64,000 nucleotides of DNA from Kaistia geumhonensis (GCF_030815145.1 NZ_JAUSWJ010000001.1:1302001-1366000); one strand, 5' to 3'; positions 1 to 9,711 are shown, counted from the first letter of the stretch. A program made the numbers and translations. The notes: generated by a model not told the origin, from the sequence alone.

Positions 1-1995
1 GGCCTGCCGCCGTTCACGCGCGGCCCCTATCCGACCATGTATGTCCAGCAGCCCTGGACCATCCGGCAATATGCCGGTTTCTCGACCGCCGAGGCGTCCA
101 ACGCCTTCTACCGTCGCAACCTCGCCGGCGGCCAGATGGGCCTCTCCGTCGCCTTCGATCTCGCCACGCATCGCGGTTATGATTCCGATCATCCGCGCGT
201 CGCGGGCGATGTCGGCATGGCGGGCGTCGCGATCGACTCGATCCTCGACATGCGCCAGCTGTTCGACGGCATCCCACTCGACAAGATGAGTGTCTCGATG
301 ACGATGAACGGCGCCGTCCTGCCGGTGATGGCGCTCTATATCGTCGCGGCGGAAGAACAGGGCGTGCGGCCCGACCAGCTTTCCGGGACCATCCAGAACG
401 ACATCCTCAAGGAGTTCATGGTCCGCAATACCTATATCTATCCGCCGGCGCCCTCGATGCGGATCGTCTCGGACATCTTCGCCTATACCTCGCGCGAAAT
501 GCCGAAATTCAACTCGATCTCGGTGTCCGGCTATCACATGCAGGAAGCGGGAGCGACCGCCGACCTCGAGCTCGCCTATACGCTGGCGGACGGCCTCGAC
601 TATATCGGCGCCGGCGTCGCGGCCGGCCTCGATGTCGACGCCTTCGCGCCCCGGATCTCGTTCTTCTGGGCGGTCGGCATGGATTTCTTCGCCGAGATCG
701 CGAAGCTCCGCGCCGGGCGGCTTCTGTGGTCGGAACTGGTGGCAGGGCGCTTCCATCCGAAGAGCGCGAAGTCGCTGGCGCTCAGGGCCCACTGCCAGAC
801 CTCGGGCTGGTCGCTGACCGCGCAGGACGTCGCCAACAACATCGTGCGCACCGCCGTCGAGGCCATGGCCGCCACCGAGGGCGGCACGCAGTCGCTGCAC
901 ACCAACGCCTATGACGAGGCGCTCGCCCTGCCGAGCGACGCCTCGGCGCGGATCGCCCGCAACACGCAGCTGATCCTCCAGAAGGAAAGCGGCATCACGC
1001 GCTTCATCGATCCGTTCGGCGGCTCCTATTTCGTCGAGAGCCTGACGGCCGCGCTCGCGGCGCGGGCGCGCGCCCATATTGCCGAGATCGACGCGGCCGG
1101 CGGCATGGCAAAGGCGATCGCCGCCGGTATTCCGCAAAGGCGCATCGAGGAAGCAGCGGCCCGCACGCAGGCGCGCATCGATTCCGGCGAGCAGACCGTC
1201 GTCGGCGTCAACGCGCTGCGCCGCACCGACGAGCCGCCGGTCGAGGTCCTGAAGATCGACAACTCCGCCGTCCGCGCCGCGCAGATCGAGAAGCTGCAGC
1301 GAATCCGCGCCGAACGCGACGGCGCCCGCGTCACGGCGGCGCTCGCTGCGCTGACGGAGGCGGCCGGCTCCGGCGGCAATCTCCTCGCCGCGAGCGTCGA
1401 GGCGGCGCGCGCCGGCGCGACCGTCGGCGAGATGAGCGCAGCGCTCGAGGCGGTGTTCGGCCGGCACCAGGCGGTGCCGAGCGTCGTCGAGGGCGTCTAT
1501 GCACGCGAGAGCGGCGCGGTCGATTCCATCGCCGAAATCAGGGGATTGACGGAGGCCTTTCGCGAGAATGCCGGCCGGCCGCCCCGCATCCTCGTGGCGA
1601 AGGTCGGCCAGGACGGCCACGACCGCGGCCAGAAGGTCGTCGCTTCGGCGCTCGCCGATCTTGGATTCGAGGTCGACATGGGGCCGCTGTTCCAGACGCC
1701 CGGCGAGGCGGCGGCGCAGGCGATCGCCGACGACGTGCATATCGTCGGCGTTTCGTCGCTCGCGGCGGGTCACCTGACCCTCGTCCCGGCGCTCAAGAAG
1801 GCGCTGGTCGAGGCCGGGCGCGGCGACATCATGGTCGTGGTCGGTGGCGTGATCCCGCCACAGGATTTCGCGGCGCTGCGCGAGGCGGGCGCCGAGGCGA
1901 TCTTCCCGCCCGGAACGGTCATCACCGAGGCGGCCGCGGACCTGCTGGAGACCCTGAACAGTCGCCTCGGCTACGCGCAGCGGGCGCCGGGCTGA
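1..1995 (+). CDS. scpA: Methylmalonyl-CoA mutase large subunit, 5' end cut off
   Basis: Adenosylcobalamin-dependent mutase that interconverts (R)-methylmalonyl-CoA and succinyl-CoA in propionate catabolism. The reading frame is already open at base 1 ([19 protein letters not shown]), so the true start lies outside the window and the internal ATG at base 37 is not the start. The catalytic TIM-barrel part is recognised by [17 protein letters not shown] and [19 protein letters not shown]. The C-terminal B12 domain carries the cobalamin-binding signature DGHDRG near base 1614, in the context [15 protein letters not shown]. About 664 codons are present, which suggests that roughly 50-60 residues are missing. 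The gene converges on the fasciclin genes. The family call is secure. Confidence 0.95.
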   Translation, partial: GLPPFTRGPYPTMYVQQPWTIRQYAGFSTAEASNAFYRRNLAGGQMGLSVAFDLATHRGYDSDHPRVAGDVGMAGVAIDSILDMRQLFDGIPLDKMSVSMTMNGAVLPVMALYIVAAEEQGVRPDQLSGTIQNDILKEFMVRNTYIYPPAPSMRIVSDIFAYTSREMPKFNSISVSGYHMQEAGATADLELAYTLADGLDYIGAGVAAGLDVDAFAPRISFFWAVGMDFFAEIAKLRAGRLLWSELVAGRFHPKSAKSLALRAHCQTSGWSLTAQDVANNIVRTAVEAMAATEGGTQSLHTNAYDEALALPSDASARIARNTQLILQKESGITRFIDPFGGSYFVESLTAALAARARAHIAEIDAAGGMAKAIAAGIPQRRIEEAAARTQARIDSGEQTVVGVNALRRTDEPPVEVLKIDNSAVRAAQIEKLQRIRAERDGARVTAALAALTEAAGSGGNLLAASVEAARAGATVGEMSAALEAVFGRHQAVPSVVEGVYARESGAVDSIAEIRGLTEAFRENAGRPPRILVAKVGQDGHDRGQKVVASALADLGFEVDMGPLFQTPGEAAAQAIADDVHIVGVSSLAAGHLTLVPALKKALVEAGRGDIMVVVGGVIPPQDFAALREAGAEAIFPPGTVITEAAADLLETLNSRLGYAQRAPG

Positions 1996-2006
1996 CGACG
2001 CGAAGA

Positions 2007-2033
2007 GCCGCCCCGGTGTGGGTCCGGGACGGC
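2007..2033. terminator. Hairpin between convergent genes, likely shared terminator
   Basis: The arms GCCGCCCCGG and CCGGGACGGC pair with one mismatch around a 7-base loop in the 59-base gap between the mutase and the fasciclin gene, whose stop codons face each other. There is no clear U-run on either strand, so termination is inferred from position and stem strength. Confidence 0.5.
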
Positions 2034-2054
2034 CCCTCAGTTGGCTTCGACGGA

Positions 2055-2654
2055 TCAGGCCTTCGGCACCAGGACGGCATCGATCACATGGATCACGCCG
2101 TTCGACTGGTTGACGTCGGCGATCGTCACCTTGGCCTTGTTGCCGGAGGTATCGGTCACGATCACGTCGTTGCCTTCCTGAGTGAAGGTCAGCACCGCGC
2201 CGTTGACCGTCTTGACCTCGGCCTTGCCGCCGCCCTTCTTGATCGCCGCCACGACATCGGCCGCGGCAAGCTTGCCGGGGATGACGTGATAGGTCAGCAC
2301 CGCGACCAGCTGGTCCTTGTTGGCCGGCATCAAGAGTGTGTCGACCGTGCCGGCCGGCAGCTTGGCGAAGGCCTCGTTGGTCGGGGCGAAGACGGTGAAC
2401 GGACCGGCGCCCGACAGCGTCTCGACGAGACCCGCTGCCTTCACGGCTGCGACGAGCGTCGTGTGGTCCTTCGAGTTGACCGCATTCTCGACGATGTTCT
2501 TGTTCGGATACATCGGCGCGCCGCCGACGGTGACCGCATCCTGGGCGAAGGCCACGGGGGCGGTCATGGCAGCTCCGGCGAGGAGAGCGGCCGAGAGGGC
2601 CACGGCGCGCGACAGCGTAACAAAGGGCGAAGTCTTGGCGTTTCTCGAGATCAT
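2055..2654 (-). CDS. Secreted fasciclin-domain protein, second of a tandem pair
   Basis: A 199-residue protein with a signal peptide (basic start MISRNAK, hydrophobic stretch, cleavage likely after VAFAQ) and one fasciclin (FAS1) domain. The domain is recognised by GPFTVFAPTNEAFAKLP, LTYHVIPGK and NGVIHVIDAVLVP. FAS1 domains mediate adhesion or matrix contacts outside the cytoplasm; the ligand here is unknown. The start at 2654 is preferred over the upstream ATG because it is followed at once by the signal peptide and preceded by GGAG about 10 bases upstream. It lies 81 bases downstream of a close paralogue (shared MYP.KNIV.NAVNSKDHTTLVAA), so the pair is a tandem duplication and probably one transcript. 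An ECF sigma/RskA-type pair 4 kb away may control it. Confidence 0.9.
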   Translation of the reverse strand: MISRNAKTSPFVTLSRAVALSAALLAGAAMTAPVAFAQDAVTVGGAPMYPNKNIVENAVNSKDHTTLVAAVKAAGLVETLSGAGPFTVFAPTNEAFAKLPAGTVDTLLMPANKDQLVAVLTYHVIPGKLAAADVVAAIKKGGGKAEVKTVNGAVLTFTQEGNDVIVTDTSGNKAKVTIADVNQSNGVIHVIDAVLVPKA

Positions 2655-2735
2655 CGGGTGTCTCCGTTTTGGTTCATCGTTGGTTTTCGGGGGGTGACGG
2701 AGCCGGCGCCGTCCGCGACGCCGCTCCGCCATGCG

Positions 2736-3308
2736 TCAGCCAGGCAGAAGAACGGTGTTGATGACGTGGATCACGCCGTTCGACTGCATGACGTTCGGAA
2801 TGGTCACCTTGGCGCGGTCGCCCTTGGCGTCGACGACGGTGATGGACTTGCCGTTGACGTAGAAGGCGAGCGTCTTGCCCTCGACGGTCCTGTATTCGGC
2901 CTTGCCGCCCGTCTTCTTCGCGGCCGCCATGATGTCGGCGGCGGTCAGCCTGCCCGGCACCACATGGTAGGTGAGGATGTCGACGAGCATCTTCTTGTTT
3001 TCGGGCTTCAGCAGCGTCTCGACCGTGCCCGCCGGCAGTTTGGCGAAGGCGGCATTGGTCGGCGCAAAGACGGTGAAGGGGCCCGGGCCCGAAAGGGTAT
3101 CGACGAGCCCGGCAGCCTTGACGGCAGCGACCAGGGTCGTGTGGTCCTTCGAATTGACGGCGTTCTGGACGATGTTCTTCGAGGGATACATGGGCGCGCC
3201 GCCGACCGTCACGGTTTTGGCGAGCGCCGGGGCCTCGAGGGCCACGGTGCCGGTGAAGGCGACGGCTGCGATGGCCGCAGCCTTGAGGGCGGTCCTGAAA
3301 GAACGCAT
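2736..3308 (-). CDS. Secreted fasciclin-domain protein, first of a tandem pair
   Basis: A 190-residue protein with a signal peptide ending near APALA and one FAS1 domain (GPFTVFAPTNAAFAKLP, LTYHVVPGR, NGVIHVINTVLLPG). It differs from the downstream copy mainly in the signal peptide and in the region before the last beta strand (KTGGKAEYRTVEGKTL). A strong ribosome site, AGGAGGA, stands about 7 bases before the ATG. It is the promoter-proximal member of the pair, so the regulatory region should lie in the 347 bases upstream. Single-FAS1 secreted proteins of this size resemble the mycobacterial MPT70/MPT83 group in architecture. That comparison is from general knowledge of the family. Confidence 0.9.
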   Translation of the reverse strand: MRSFRTALKAAAIAAVAFTGTVALEAPALAKTVTVGGAPMYPSKNIVQNAVNSKDHTTLVAAVKAAGLVDTLSGPGPFTVFAPTNAAFAKLPAGTVETLLKPENKKMLVDILTYHVVPGRLTAADIMAAAKKTGGKAEYRTVEGKTLAFYVNGKSITVVDAKGDRAKVTIPNVMQSNGVIHVINTVLLPG

Positions 3309-3655
3309 AGTTGATCCTCCTCAGCGCAGGCCTTGCAGCCGGCGCATCTCAAATCCTGATAAATCTCGACATCGCCAAGTCATGGACTGGCATTCATGGC
3401 GCATATCGAATGCGTCAGGCGCTCATAGATCCAACGGCCCGGTTTGATTTATTCCGCCAATTCACTCGTTCTTGGCGTCGTTGCTTACATGACTTTGTAC
3501 GAGGCGATTGGTAGCTTGGTTTCGTGGATCGGTGTTTTTATCGATCACGAGAGCGTGAACGGCAGGTCGTTGCGCATCCAGCCGTTTCGCGAGCATCGCC
3601 TTGCTTGCGCGGCCCGGACGGCGGACCTAATGTCCGCCGCCGAGCGGAGAATTCC
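3309..3655. other. Divergent intergenic region without a supported gene
   Basis: A 347-base gap between the fasciclin pair (leftward) and the aminotransferase (rightward). It is more AT-rich than its surroundings and probably holds both promoters. I could not pick a convincing -35/-10 pair on either strand. Confidence 0.5.
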
Positions 3656-4834
3656 ATGAAGCCGACAAACCCCGTCTATACCGGCCTGCCCACGACCATC
3701 TTCGAGGTCATGTCGCGGCTCGCCATCGAGCACAAGTCGATCAATCTCGGGCAGGGCTTTCCGGATGTCGACGGACCGGAGGATGTCCGCCGCTTCGCCG
3801 CCGACGCGCTGATGGCCGGCCCCAACCAGTATCCGCCCATGATGGGCGTGCCGGAGCTGCGGCAGGCGGTGGCCGAAGCGAACCGTCGCTTCTATGGTCT
3901 CGACGTCGACTGGAAGAGCGAGGTTCTCGTGACCTCGGGCGCGACCGAAGCGCTCTCCGACATCATCACGGCCGTGATCGAACCCGGCGACGAGGTGGTG
4001 CTGATCGAGCCGCTCTATGACTGCTATCTGCCGCTGGTGCGGCGGGCCGGCGGCATTCCCCGCCTCGTCCGCATCACGCCGCCGGAATGGCGGCTCGATC
4101 TGGCGGCGCTGGAAGCCGCGTTCTCGCCGCGCACCAAGGCGATCCTCATCAACAATCCGATGAACCCGGCCGCCAAGGTGTTCACCCGCGAGGAGCTCGA
4201 GGCCATCGCCGCGCTCTGCGTGCGCTTCGATGCCTATGCGATCTGCGACGAGGTCTACGAGCACATCCTCTTCGACGGCCGTGCGCATATTCCGCTGATG
4301 ACGCTGCCCGGCATGCGGGAGCGGGCGATCCGCATCGGTTCGGCCGGCAAGACCTTTTCCCTGACGGGGTGGAAGGTCGGCTATGTCACGGCCGCGCCGG
4401 CGCTGCTCGACCCGATCGCCAAGGCGCATCAGTTCACGACCTTCACCACGCCGCCCAACCTGCAGAAGGCGGTGGCGTTCGGGCTCGGCAAGGACGACGC
4501 CTATTATGGCGAACTCGGTTCCTCGCTGGCCGCCAAGCGAGACCGTCTGGCCGAGGGGCTCGCGCGCCTCGGCTTCGGGGTCGTGCCCTGCGGCGGCACC
4601 TATTTCGTCACCGCCGACGTGACGCCGCTCGGTCTCTCCGGCGACGACGCCGAACTCTGCCGACGGATGACGGTCGAAGCCGGCGTGACCGCGGTTCCGG
4701 TCTCGGCCTTCTATGCGGGCGAGGCACCGCGCAATTTCGTGCGCTTCTGCTTCTCCAAGCGCGACGAGATCCTCGACGGCGCCGTGGAGCGTCTGGGGAA
4801 CTGGCTTTCGGAGCGGACGCGCGCCGTCGCCTGA
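3656..4834 (+). CDS. Pyridoxal-phosphate aminotransferase, class I/II
   Basis: A 392-residue fold-type I aminotransferase of the aspartate/kynurenine/methionine aminotransferase-like group. Visible signatures are INLGQGFPDVDGPEDVR at the N-terminus, SGATEALSDII for cofactor-phosphate binding, NNPMNPAAKV, and GSAGKTFSLTGWKVGY, which contains the lysine that forms the Schiff base with PLP. The start at 3656 sits behind GCGGAGA and matches the usual family N-terminus. The frame extends upstream without domain content, so longer starts were rejected. The substrate cannot be read from the sequence. It stands alone on the plus strand and converges on the HWE kinase with a 27-base gap. Confidence 0.9.
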   Translation: MKPTNPVYTGLPTTIFEVMSRLAIEHKSINLGQGFPDVDGPEDVRRFAADALMAGPNQYPPMMGVPELRQAVAEANRRFYGLDVDWKSEVLVTSGATEALSDIITAVIEPGDEVVLIEPLYDCYLPLVRRAGGIPRLVRITPPEWRLDLAALEAAFSPRTKAILINNPMNPAAKVFTREELEAIAALCVRFDAYAICDEVYEHILFDGRAHIPLMTLPGMRERAIRIGSAGKTFSLTGWKVGYVTAAPALLDPIAKAHQFTTFTTPPNLQKAVAFGLGKDDAYYGELGSSLAAKRDRLAEGLARLGFGVVPCGGTYFVTADVTPLGLSGDDAELCRRMTVEAGVTAVPVSAFYAGEAPRNFVRFCFSKRDEILDGAVERLGNWLSERTRAVA

Positions 4835-4861
4835 GCGATCAGCGCATAGCCATTGGGCGCC

Positions 4862-6415
4862 TCAGCGGAGAAGCCGCTCGCGGGCCATCGTGAGCCGCAC
4901 CACGAGGCCGGTCTCGAGCCAGTCGAAGGCAATCGAGCCGGCCAGTTGCCCGACGATGCTCATGCTGGCGAGGCGGCTGCCGAAGCCCTGATGGCCGGGC
5001 GGGCCGCTGACGGCGGGACCGCCGGTCTCGGCCCATTCCAGCGACAGCACGTCGCCGTCGAAATGACCGCGCACCGAGAGCAGGCCCTTGGCCGTCGACA
5101 GGGCGCCGTATTTCGAGGCGTTGGTGGCGAGCTCGTGCAGAACGAGGGCGAGGCTCGTCGCGGCCGTCACCCCGAGCTCGACCGGCGGCGCCTCCAGCGT
5201 GAACTGCTCCGGGAAATAGAGATGCGGCGTCAGGATCGCCGTGAAGAGGTCGGCGAGCGTCGTCTGCTCGGTATGCCCCACTTCGGCGGTGATGGCGGGC
5301 CGGATCAGCTCATGGGCCGAGGCGAGCGCCACCAGACGCCCGCGAAGCACCTCGGCCATCTCGCCGACATCCGATGTCGACCGCGCGGTCATCGTGACCA
5401 TGCCTGCAATCACCGCGAAGGTATTCTTGATGCGATGATGCAGCTCGCGGATCAGGAGGCGGCGTGATTCCTCGGCATTCTTCCGGTTGGTGATCTCGAC
5501 GGCGGCGCCTGCGAGGCGCTCCGGCTGTCCCTGGCCGTCGCGGAAACACGTTCCCCGGATCATGACCCACCGGACGCGGCCATCCCCATCCACCAGCCGG
5601 TGCTCGATCGCGAGATCGGCGCCTGTCGCGAAGGAGCGCTGCGTTTCCTCCTCGACATAGGCGCGATCGTCGGGGTGGATGCGCATGCCGAACTCGCGGC
5701 GCGGCACGCCCTGCTCGGCGCGGCCGGAATCGACCTGGAAGAAACTGGCGAACGGCGCGTCGGCGAACATGAGATCGCTGTCGAAATGCCAGTCCCAGAC
5801 GCCGATCACGCCGGCGGCGTTGAGCGACTGGCGAAAGCGCTCCTCGGCGGTGCGAAGCGCCTCGCCGGCATGGTGGTGGGCCGTCGTCTCCGAGACCAGC
5901 GCCAGAACGCCGATGACGCGGCCTGTCTCATCGCGGAACGGGCTGTAGTCGAGGTCGAACCAGGTATCCTCGGGCGCGCCGTTGCGCTGCAGGACCAGAT
6001 GCGTGTCCTTGTAAGTCAGCTTGCCGCCGGCTAGACAGGTCGCGAGCACGTTGCCGTTGAAATCGGCCGCCTCGGGCCAGGCTTCCAGGACGTCCTTTCC
6101 CAGAACGGCCGGATGCCGCGTGCCGCAGATCTCGGCATAGCCCTTGTTGTAGACGAGCGTGCCTTTCTCGCCGCAAAGCAGCGCAACCGGCCGCTCGGCG
6201 GCCAGCATCATCGACACCATCGCCTTGAGGCCGGCGTCCCATTCCGCCATCGGGCCGAGCGGCGTCTCGCTCCAGTCGCGCGCTGCGATCAGGGCACCCA
6301 TCTCGCCGGAATCGACAAGGAACGGTGGGATTTCACTGCCCGATGTCATCCGGAGACCGGCCTCGTCATGCATCCTTGATCCCAACCATTCGCTCCGCGA
6401 GACTGCAGCCTGCAA
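4862..6415 (-). CDS. PAS-domain HWE-family sensor histidine kinase
   Basis: A cytoplasmic sensor kinase of up to 517 residues with two PAS-like sensing regions (about residues 60-180 and 190-310) and a C-terminal HWE kinase module. The phospho-acceptor helix reads IRELHHRIKNTFAVIAG. The ATPase part has LVLHELATNASKYGALS (N box) and SLEWAETGGP, which supplies the W-x-E of the HWE name; the C-terminal G box is GFGSRLAS. No transmembrane segment is evident. Starts at residues 15 and 23 (ATGs at 6373 and 6349) are also possible because the first PAS region begins only near residue 40. No response regulator is adjacent, so it may feed an unlinked regulator, as HWE kinases often do in the general stress response of alphaproteobacteria. 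Confidence 0.88.
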   Translation of the reverse strand: MQAAVSRSEWLGSRMHDEAGLRMTSGSEIPPFLVDSGEMGALIAARDWSETPLGPMAEWDAGLKAMVSMMLAAERPVALLCGEKGTLVYNKGYAEICGTRHPAVLGKDVLEAWPEAADFNGNVLATCLAGGKLTYKDTHLVLQRNGAPEDTWFDLDYSPFRDETGRVIGVLALVSETTAHHHAGEALRTAEERFRQSLNAAGVIGVWDWHFDSDLMFADAPFASFFQVDSGRAEQGVPRREFGMRIHPDDRAYVEEETQRSFATGADLAIEHRLVDGDGRVRWVMIRGTCFRDGQGQPERLAGAAVEITNRKNAEESRRLLIRELHHRIKNTFAVIAGMVTMTARSTSDVGEMAEVLRGRLVALASAHELIRPAITAEVGHTEQTTLADLFTAILTPHLYFPEQFTLEAPPVELGVTAATSLALVLHELATNASKYGALSTAKGLLSVRGHFDGDVLSLEWAETGGPAVSGPPGHQGFGSRLASMSIVGQLAGSIAFDWLETGLVVRLTMARERLLR

Positions 6416-6479
6416 CGCCGATCGGGGCCAAGCGGTTGCGACGCAGCGCCGGCGAATGGTGATTTAGCCGCGATCATCG

Positions 6480-7193
6480 CTATTCCGCTGGCAGAAGCGT
6501 CCCGAGATAGACCACCGGTCCGGTGGCCTGGCCCGTCGGCGAGCCCCCCTTGGGCTCGACGGATATGGCCAGTCGTTCGCCCGGCGAGAGCGCCACGTCA
6601 AGCGGCTTCAGTTCGCGTTCGGAATCGGCGACGCCGAGCGAAACGGTGGGGCCTGTCGCCGGAACCTTCCAGAGTTCGAAGCTCCGGTCGGGCGGCGGCG
6701 GGGAGCCGACGCGGCGCAGGCGGATGGTGCCCTCGGCGGTGTTCACCGAGGCCACGAAGGCCGGCGCACCGCCCTCCCCGCCCAGGATGGCGACATAGCT
6801 CGCCGGCCCCGGCGGCGGGGCAAGAAGCCGCGGCAGCGCAACGGCGGCAACCAGCACGGCAGCGAGCGCGGTCGCGGCCGTCGCCCAGCGCCAGCGCGCG
6901 AGCGAGCGCCGCAATTGAACAGTATCGGCGGCGGGCTGCCCTCCTCTCTTGAGGCCGGCTTCGATGCCGCGCCAGACGCGCTCCGGCGGCGGGACGGGTG
7001 AAAGGCCAGAATCGAGCACCGCGAGGCGCTCGCTCCAGCGCGCCACGGCGCTTGCGAAGGCCGGATCGCGGCGCATGCGCCACTCGGCGGCGCGCCGCTC
7101 CCGCGCGTCGAGCGTGCCGAGGACATATTCCGCAGCCTCGGCTTCGGGCGACGCGTCGTCTCCTTCGTCTCTCTCCTTGCCGTCAGCGGCCAC
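6480..7193 (-). CDS. RskA-type membrane anti-sigma factor
   Basis: A 237-residue predicted inner-membrane anti-sigma factor. The N-terminal cytoplasmic part contains EAAEYVLGTLDARERRAAE, typical of the anti-sigma zinc-finger-like helical domain but without the usual HxxxC pattern. One transmembrane helix lies near residues 103-123 (WATAATALAAVLVAAVAL). The periplasmic C-terminal half has the RskA pattern with PPDRSFELWKVP and SLGVAD. The gene overlaps the end of its sigma partner by 11 bases, which implies translational coupling and stoichiometric production. It would hold the sigma factor at the membrane until an envelope signal triggers release, probably through proteolysis. Confidence 0.85.
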   Translation of the reverse strand: MAADGKERDEGDDASPEAEAAEYVLGTLDARERRAAEWRMRRDPAFASAVARWSERLAVLDSGLSPVPPPERVWRGIEAGLKRGGQPAADTVQLRRSLARWRWATAATALAAVLVAAVALPRLLAPPPGPASYVAILGGEGGAPAFVASVNTAEGTIRLRRVGSPPPPDRSFELWKVPATGPTVSLGVADSERELKPLDVALSPGERLAISVEPKGGSPTGQATGPVVYLGTLLPAE

Positions 7194-7770
7194 CGAGGCA
7201 CTCCTTCAACGCGATCAGGCTGCGGCGAAGCAGCGTCTTCACGGTCGGCACCGGCCGGTCGAAGCGCCGCGACAGCTCCTCGCGGCTCCAGCCCTGGCAG
7301 TAGGCGAGCAGGACCATCTGCCGCCGATCCGGCTCCAGCCCGTCGAGGCAGCGCGAGAGCCCGCGCGCCTCGAGCCCGTCGGCCGGCGCCGGCCCTGCCA
7401 GCCGGTCGGCGAGTTCGTCGTCGATCGCCACCGCCGCCGCCGAGACACGCTCCGGCCCTCTGCGGATGAGGTCGATCGCCGCATGTCGCGCAATCGTCAC
7501 CATCCAGGTCGACGCCGAGGCCAGCGCCGGATCGTAGCGGTCGGCGTGGTTCCAGATTCTGAGGAACGTCTCCTGAAGGGCCTCCTCGGCCGCGGCCTCG
7601 CTTCCTGCGATACGGCGGATGACGGCGAAGAGTTTCCCGGCCATGCGGTCGTAAAGACGGCGGAAGGCAGTTTCGTCGCCCCCCGCAACATCCGCCATCA
7701 GCGCGTCGAGTTCGCCCGGCTGGCTGAGCCGCCCTGCTTCGCTCAATGGATCGCCCCCCCGGCATTGCAC
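7183..7770 (-). CDS. ECF-type sigma-70 factor (SigK-like) paired with RskA-type anti-sigma
   Basis: A sigma factor of about 195 residues with only regions 2 and 4. Region 2 includes LFAVIRRIAGSEAAAEEALQETFLRIW and region 4 includes LAYCQGWSREELSRRFDRPVPTVKTLLRRSL, the helix-turn-helix that reads the -35 element. The longest frame uses GTG at 7770. A TTG about 24 bases in, behind a G-rich stretch, is an alternative. The downstream overlap with the anti-sigma gene marks them as one transcription unit. ECF/RskA pairs in other bacteria control secreted fasciclin-domain proteins, and two such genes lie nearby; that regulatory link is inference. Confidence 0.88.
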   Translation of the reverse strand: MQCRGGDPLSEAGRLSQPGELDALMADVAGGDETAFRRLYDRMAGKLFAVIRRIAGSEAAAEEALQETFLRIWNHADRYDPALASASTWMVTIARHAAIDLIRRGPERVSAAAVAIDDELADRLAGPAPADGLEARGLSRCLDGLEPDRRQMVLLAYCQGWSREELSRRFDRPVPTVKTLLRRSLIALKECLGGR

Positions 7771-7861
7771 TCCGACCTGCGGTTTTTAGGGCGGCAAGAG
7801 CAGGCGTCCATGGGCGGCGCGCAAATTTATCTCCCCCGCGCCACGCGCGCCTTGCCTCGGC

Positions 7862-9706
7862 ATGGCACACACCCTTACATCGCGGCCCATGGCTCCCCCC
7901 CTTCTCCTCCTCCAGGACATCCGCCTCACTTTCGGCGGCCGCCCGCTCATCGAGAGCGCGACCCTGTCCGTCTCGCCCGGCGAGCGTCTCTGCTTCGTCG
8001 GCCGCAACGGCTCGGGCAAGTCGACGCTGCTCAAGATCGCGGCGGGCCTCGTCGAGGCCGACAGCGGCAACCGCTTCGTGCAGCCGGGCGCGACCCTGCG
8101 CTACCTGCCGCAGGAGCCCGATCTCTCGGCCTTCCCCAACACGCGCGCCTATGTCGAGGACGGGCTCGGCCCCGGCGACGATCCCTATCGCGCCAGCATG
8201 CTGCTCGACGCGCTCGGCCTTACCGGCGAGGAGGAGCCGGCGCGGCTCTCCGGCGGCGAGGCGCGGCGCGCGGCGCTCGCGCGGGCGATCGCGCCCGAAC
8301 CCGACATCCTTCTGCTCGACGAGCCGACCAACCATCTCGACCTCCCGGCCATCGAATGGCTGGAGGAGACCCTGGCGGGTCTCAGATCGGCGCTGGTGCT
8401 GATCAGCCATGATCGCCGGTTCCTCGAAAAGCTGTCGCGCGCGACGCTGTGGCTCGATCGCGGCACGACGCGGCGGCTCGAGCAGGGCTTCGCCGCCTTC
8501 GAGGAATGGCGCGACGCGGTCCTTCACGAGGAAGAGAAGGAGCGCGAGCGGCTCGACCGCAAGATCGCGCAGGAGCTGGACTGGGTGCGCTACGGCGTGA
8601 CCGCCCGGCGCAAGCGCAACATGGGCCGGCTGCGCAAGCTGGAGGGCCTCCGGACCGAGAAGCGCGAGCAGCGCGGGCCGACCGGGCAGGTCAAGCTCGT
8701 CGCCAGCGACGGCGAACTCTCCGGCAAGACGGTGATCGAGGCCCGCAACGTCTCCAAGACGTTCGGCGACCGGGCGATCGTGCGCGACTTCTCGATCCGC
8801 ATCCTGCGCGGTGATCGCATCGGACTGGTCGGCGCCAACGGAGCCGGCAAGACGACGCTGCTCAATCTCATGACCGGCACGCTCGCGCCCGACGAGGGCA
8901 CGGTGAAACTCGGCACCAATCTCGAGATGGTCACGCTCGACCAGCGCCGCGACAGTCTCGACCCGACCATGACGCTCTCCGACGCATTGACCGACCGGCG
9001 CGGCGACACGGTGATCGTCAATGGCGAGGCGCGGCACGTCATCGGCTATATGCGCGATTTCCTCTTCCAGCCCGAACAGGCCCGCGCCCCGATCACCGCG
9101 CTTTCGGGCGGCGAGCGCGGCCGGCTGATGCTGGCCCGCGCGCTGGCGCGGCCCTCCAACCTCCTCGTCCTCGACGAGCCGACCAACGACCTCGACCTCG
9201 AGACGCTCGACCTGCTCGAGGAGATGTTGGACGACTATCCCGGCACCATCCTCGTCGTCAGCCACGACCGAGACTTCCTCGACCGCGTCGCGACCTCCGT
9301 GATCGTTTCCGAAGGCGACGGACGCTGGACGGAGTATGCCGGCGGATACACCGACATGCTGGCGCAGCGCGGGGCGGCGGCGCCGGCCCGCACCGCGGCC
9401 AAGGCGGCTGCGAAGGGCGAAGGCAAGCCGGCCAAGGCCGCCGCCGAACCTCGCGCATCGGTCTCGAAGGCGAAGCTCTCCTTCAAGCAGAAGCACGCGC
9501 TGGAAACGCTGCCGGCGCGGATCGAGGCGCTCGACGCCGAGATCGCGAAGCTCGAGACGACGCTGGCACGCCCGAACCTCTTCGCGGCCGACCGTAAGAC
9601 CTTCGACACTGCCACCGCCCGGCTGTCGGCCGCCCATGCCGAAAAGGCCGCGGCGGAGGACGAGTGGCTGACGCTTGAGATGCTGCGCGAGGAAATCGGC
9701 GGCTGA
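7862..9706 (+). CDS. uup: ABC-F family ATPase, Uup type
   Basis: A soluble 614-residue protein with two ATP-binding cassettes in tandem and no membrane segment. The first cassette has Walker A GRNGSGKST and LLDEPTNHLDL; the second has GANGAGKTT, the signature LSGGERGR and LVLDEPTNDLDLETLD. A charged linker follows the first cassette and the C-terminus (about residues 545-612) is a likely coiled coil, as in Uup. ABC-F proteins act on ribosomes or on DNA/RNA structures rather than in transport. Uup is linked to transposon excision and ribosome assembly in other bacteria. A second ATG nine codons in is a possible start. The 91-base gap to the divergent sigma gene should hold both promoters. Confidence 0.9.
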   Translation: MAHTLTSRPMAPPLLLLQDIRLTFGGRPLIESATLSVSPGERLCFVGRNGSGKSTLLKIAAGLVEADSGNRFVQPGATLRYLPQEPDLSAFPNTRAYVEDGLGPGDDPYRASMLLDALGLTGEEEPARLSGGEARRAALARAIAPEPDILLLDEPTNHLDLPAIEWLEETLAGLRSALVLISHDRRFLEKLSRATLWLDRGTTRRLEQGFAAFEEWRDAVLHEEEKERERLDRKIAQELDWVRYGVTARRKRNMGRLRKLEGLRTEKREQRGPTGQVKLVASDGELSGKTVIEARNVSKTFGDRAIVRDFSIRILRGDRIGLVGANGAGKTTLLNLMTGTLAPDEGTVKLGTNLEMVTLDQRRDSLDPTMTLSDALTDRRGDTVIVNGEARHVIGYMRDFLFQPEQARAPITALSGGERGRLMLARALARPSNLLVLDEPTNDLDLETLDLLEEMLDDYPGTILVVSHDRDFLDRVATSVIVSEGDGRWTEYAGGYTDMLAQRGAAAPARTAAKAAAKGEGKPAKAAAEPRASVSKAKLSFKQKHALETLPARIEALDAEIAKLETTLARPNLFAADRKTFDTATARLSAAHAEKAAAEDEWLTLEMLREEIGG

Positions 9707-9711
9707 CGCCC

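Noticed and set aside
3444-3659. Short frame with a hydrophobic start before the aminotransferase
   Set aside because: It has only a TTG start, no ribosome site, and its second half is not protein-like. The hydrophobic part comes from an AT-rich promoter region.
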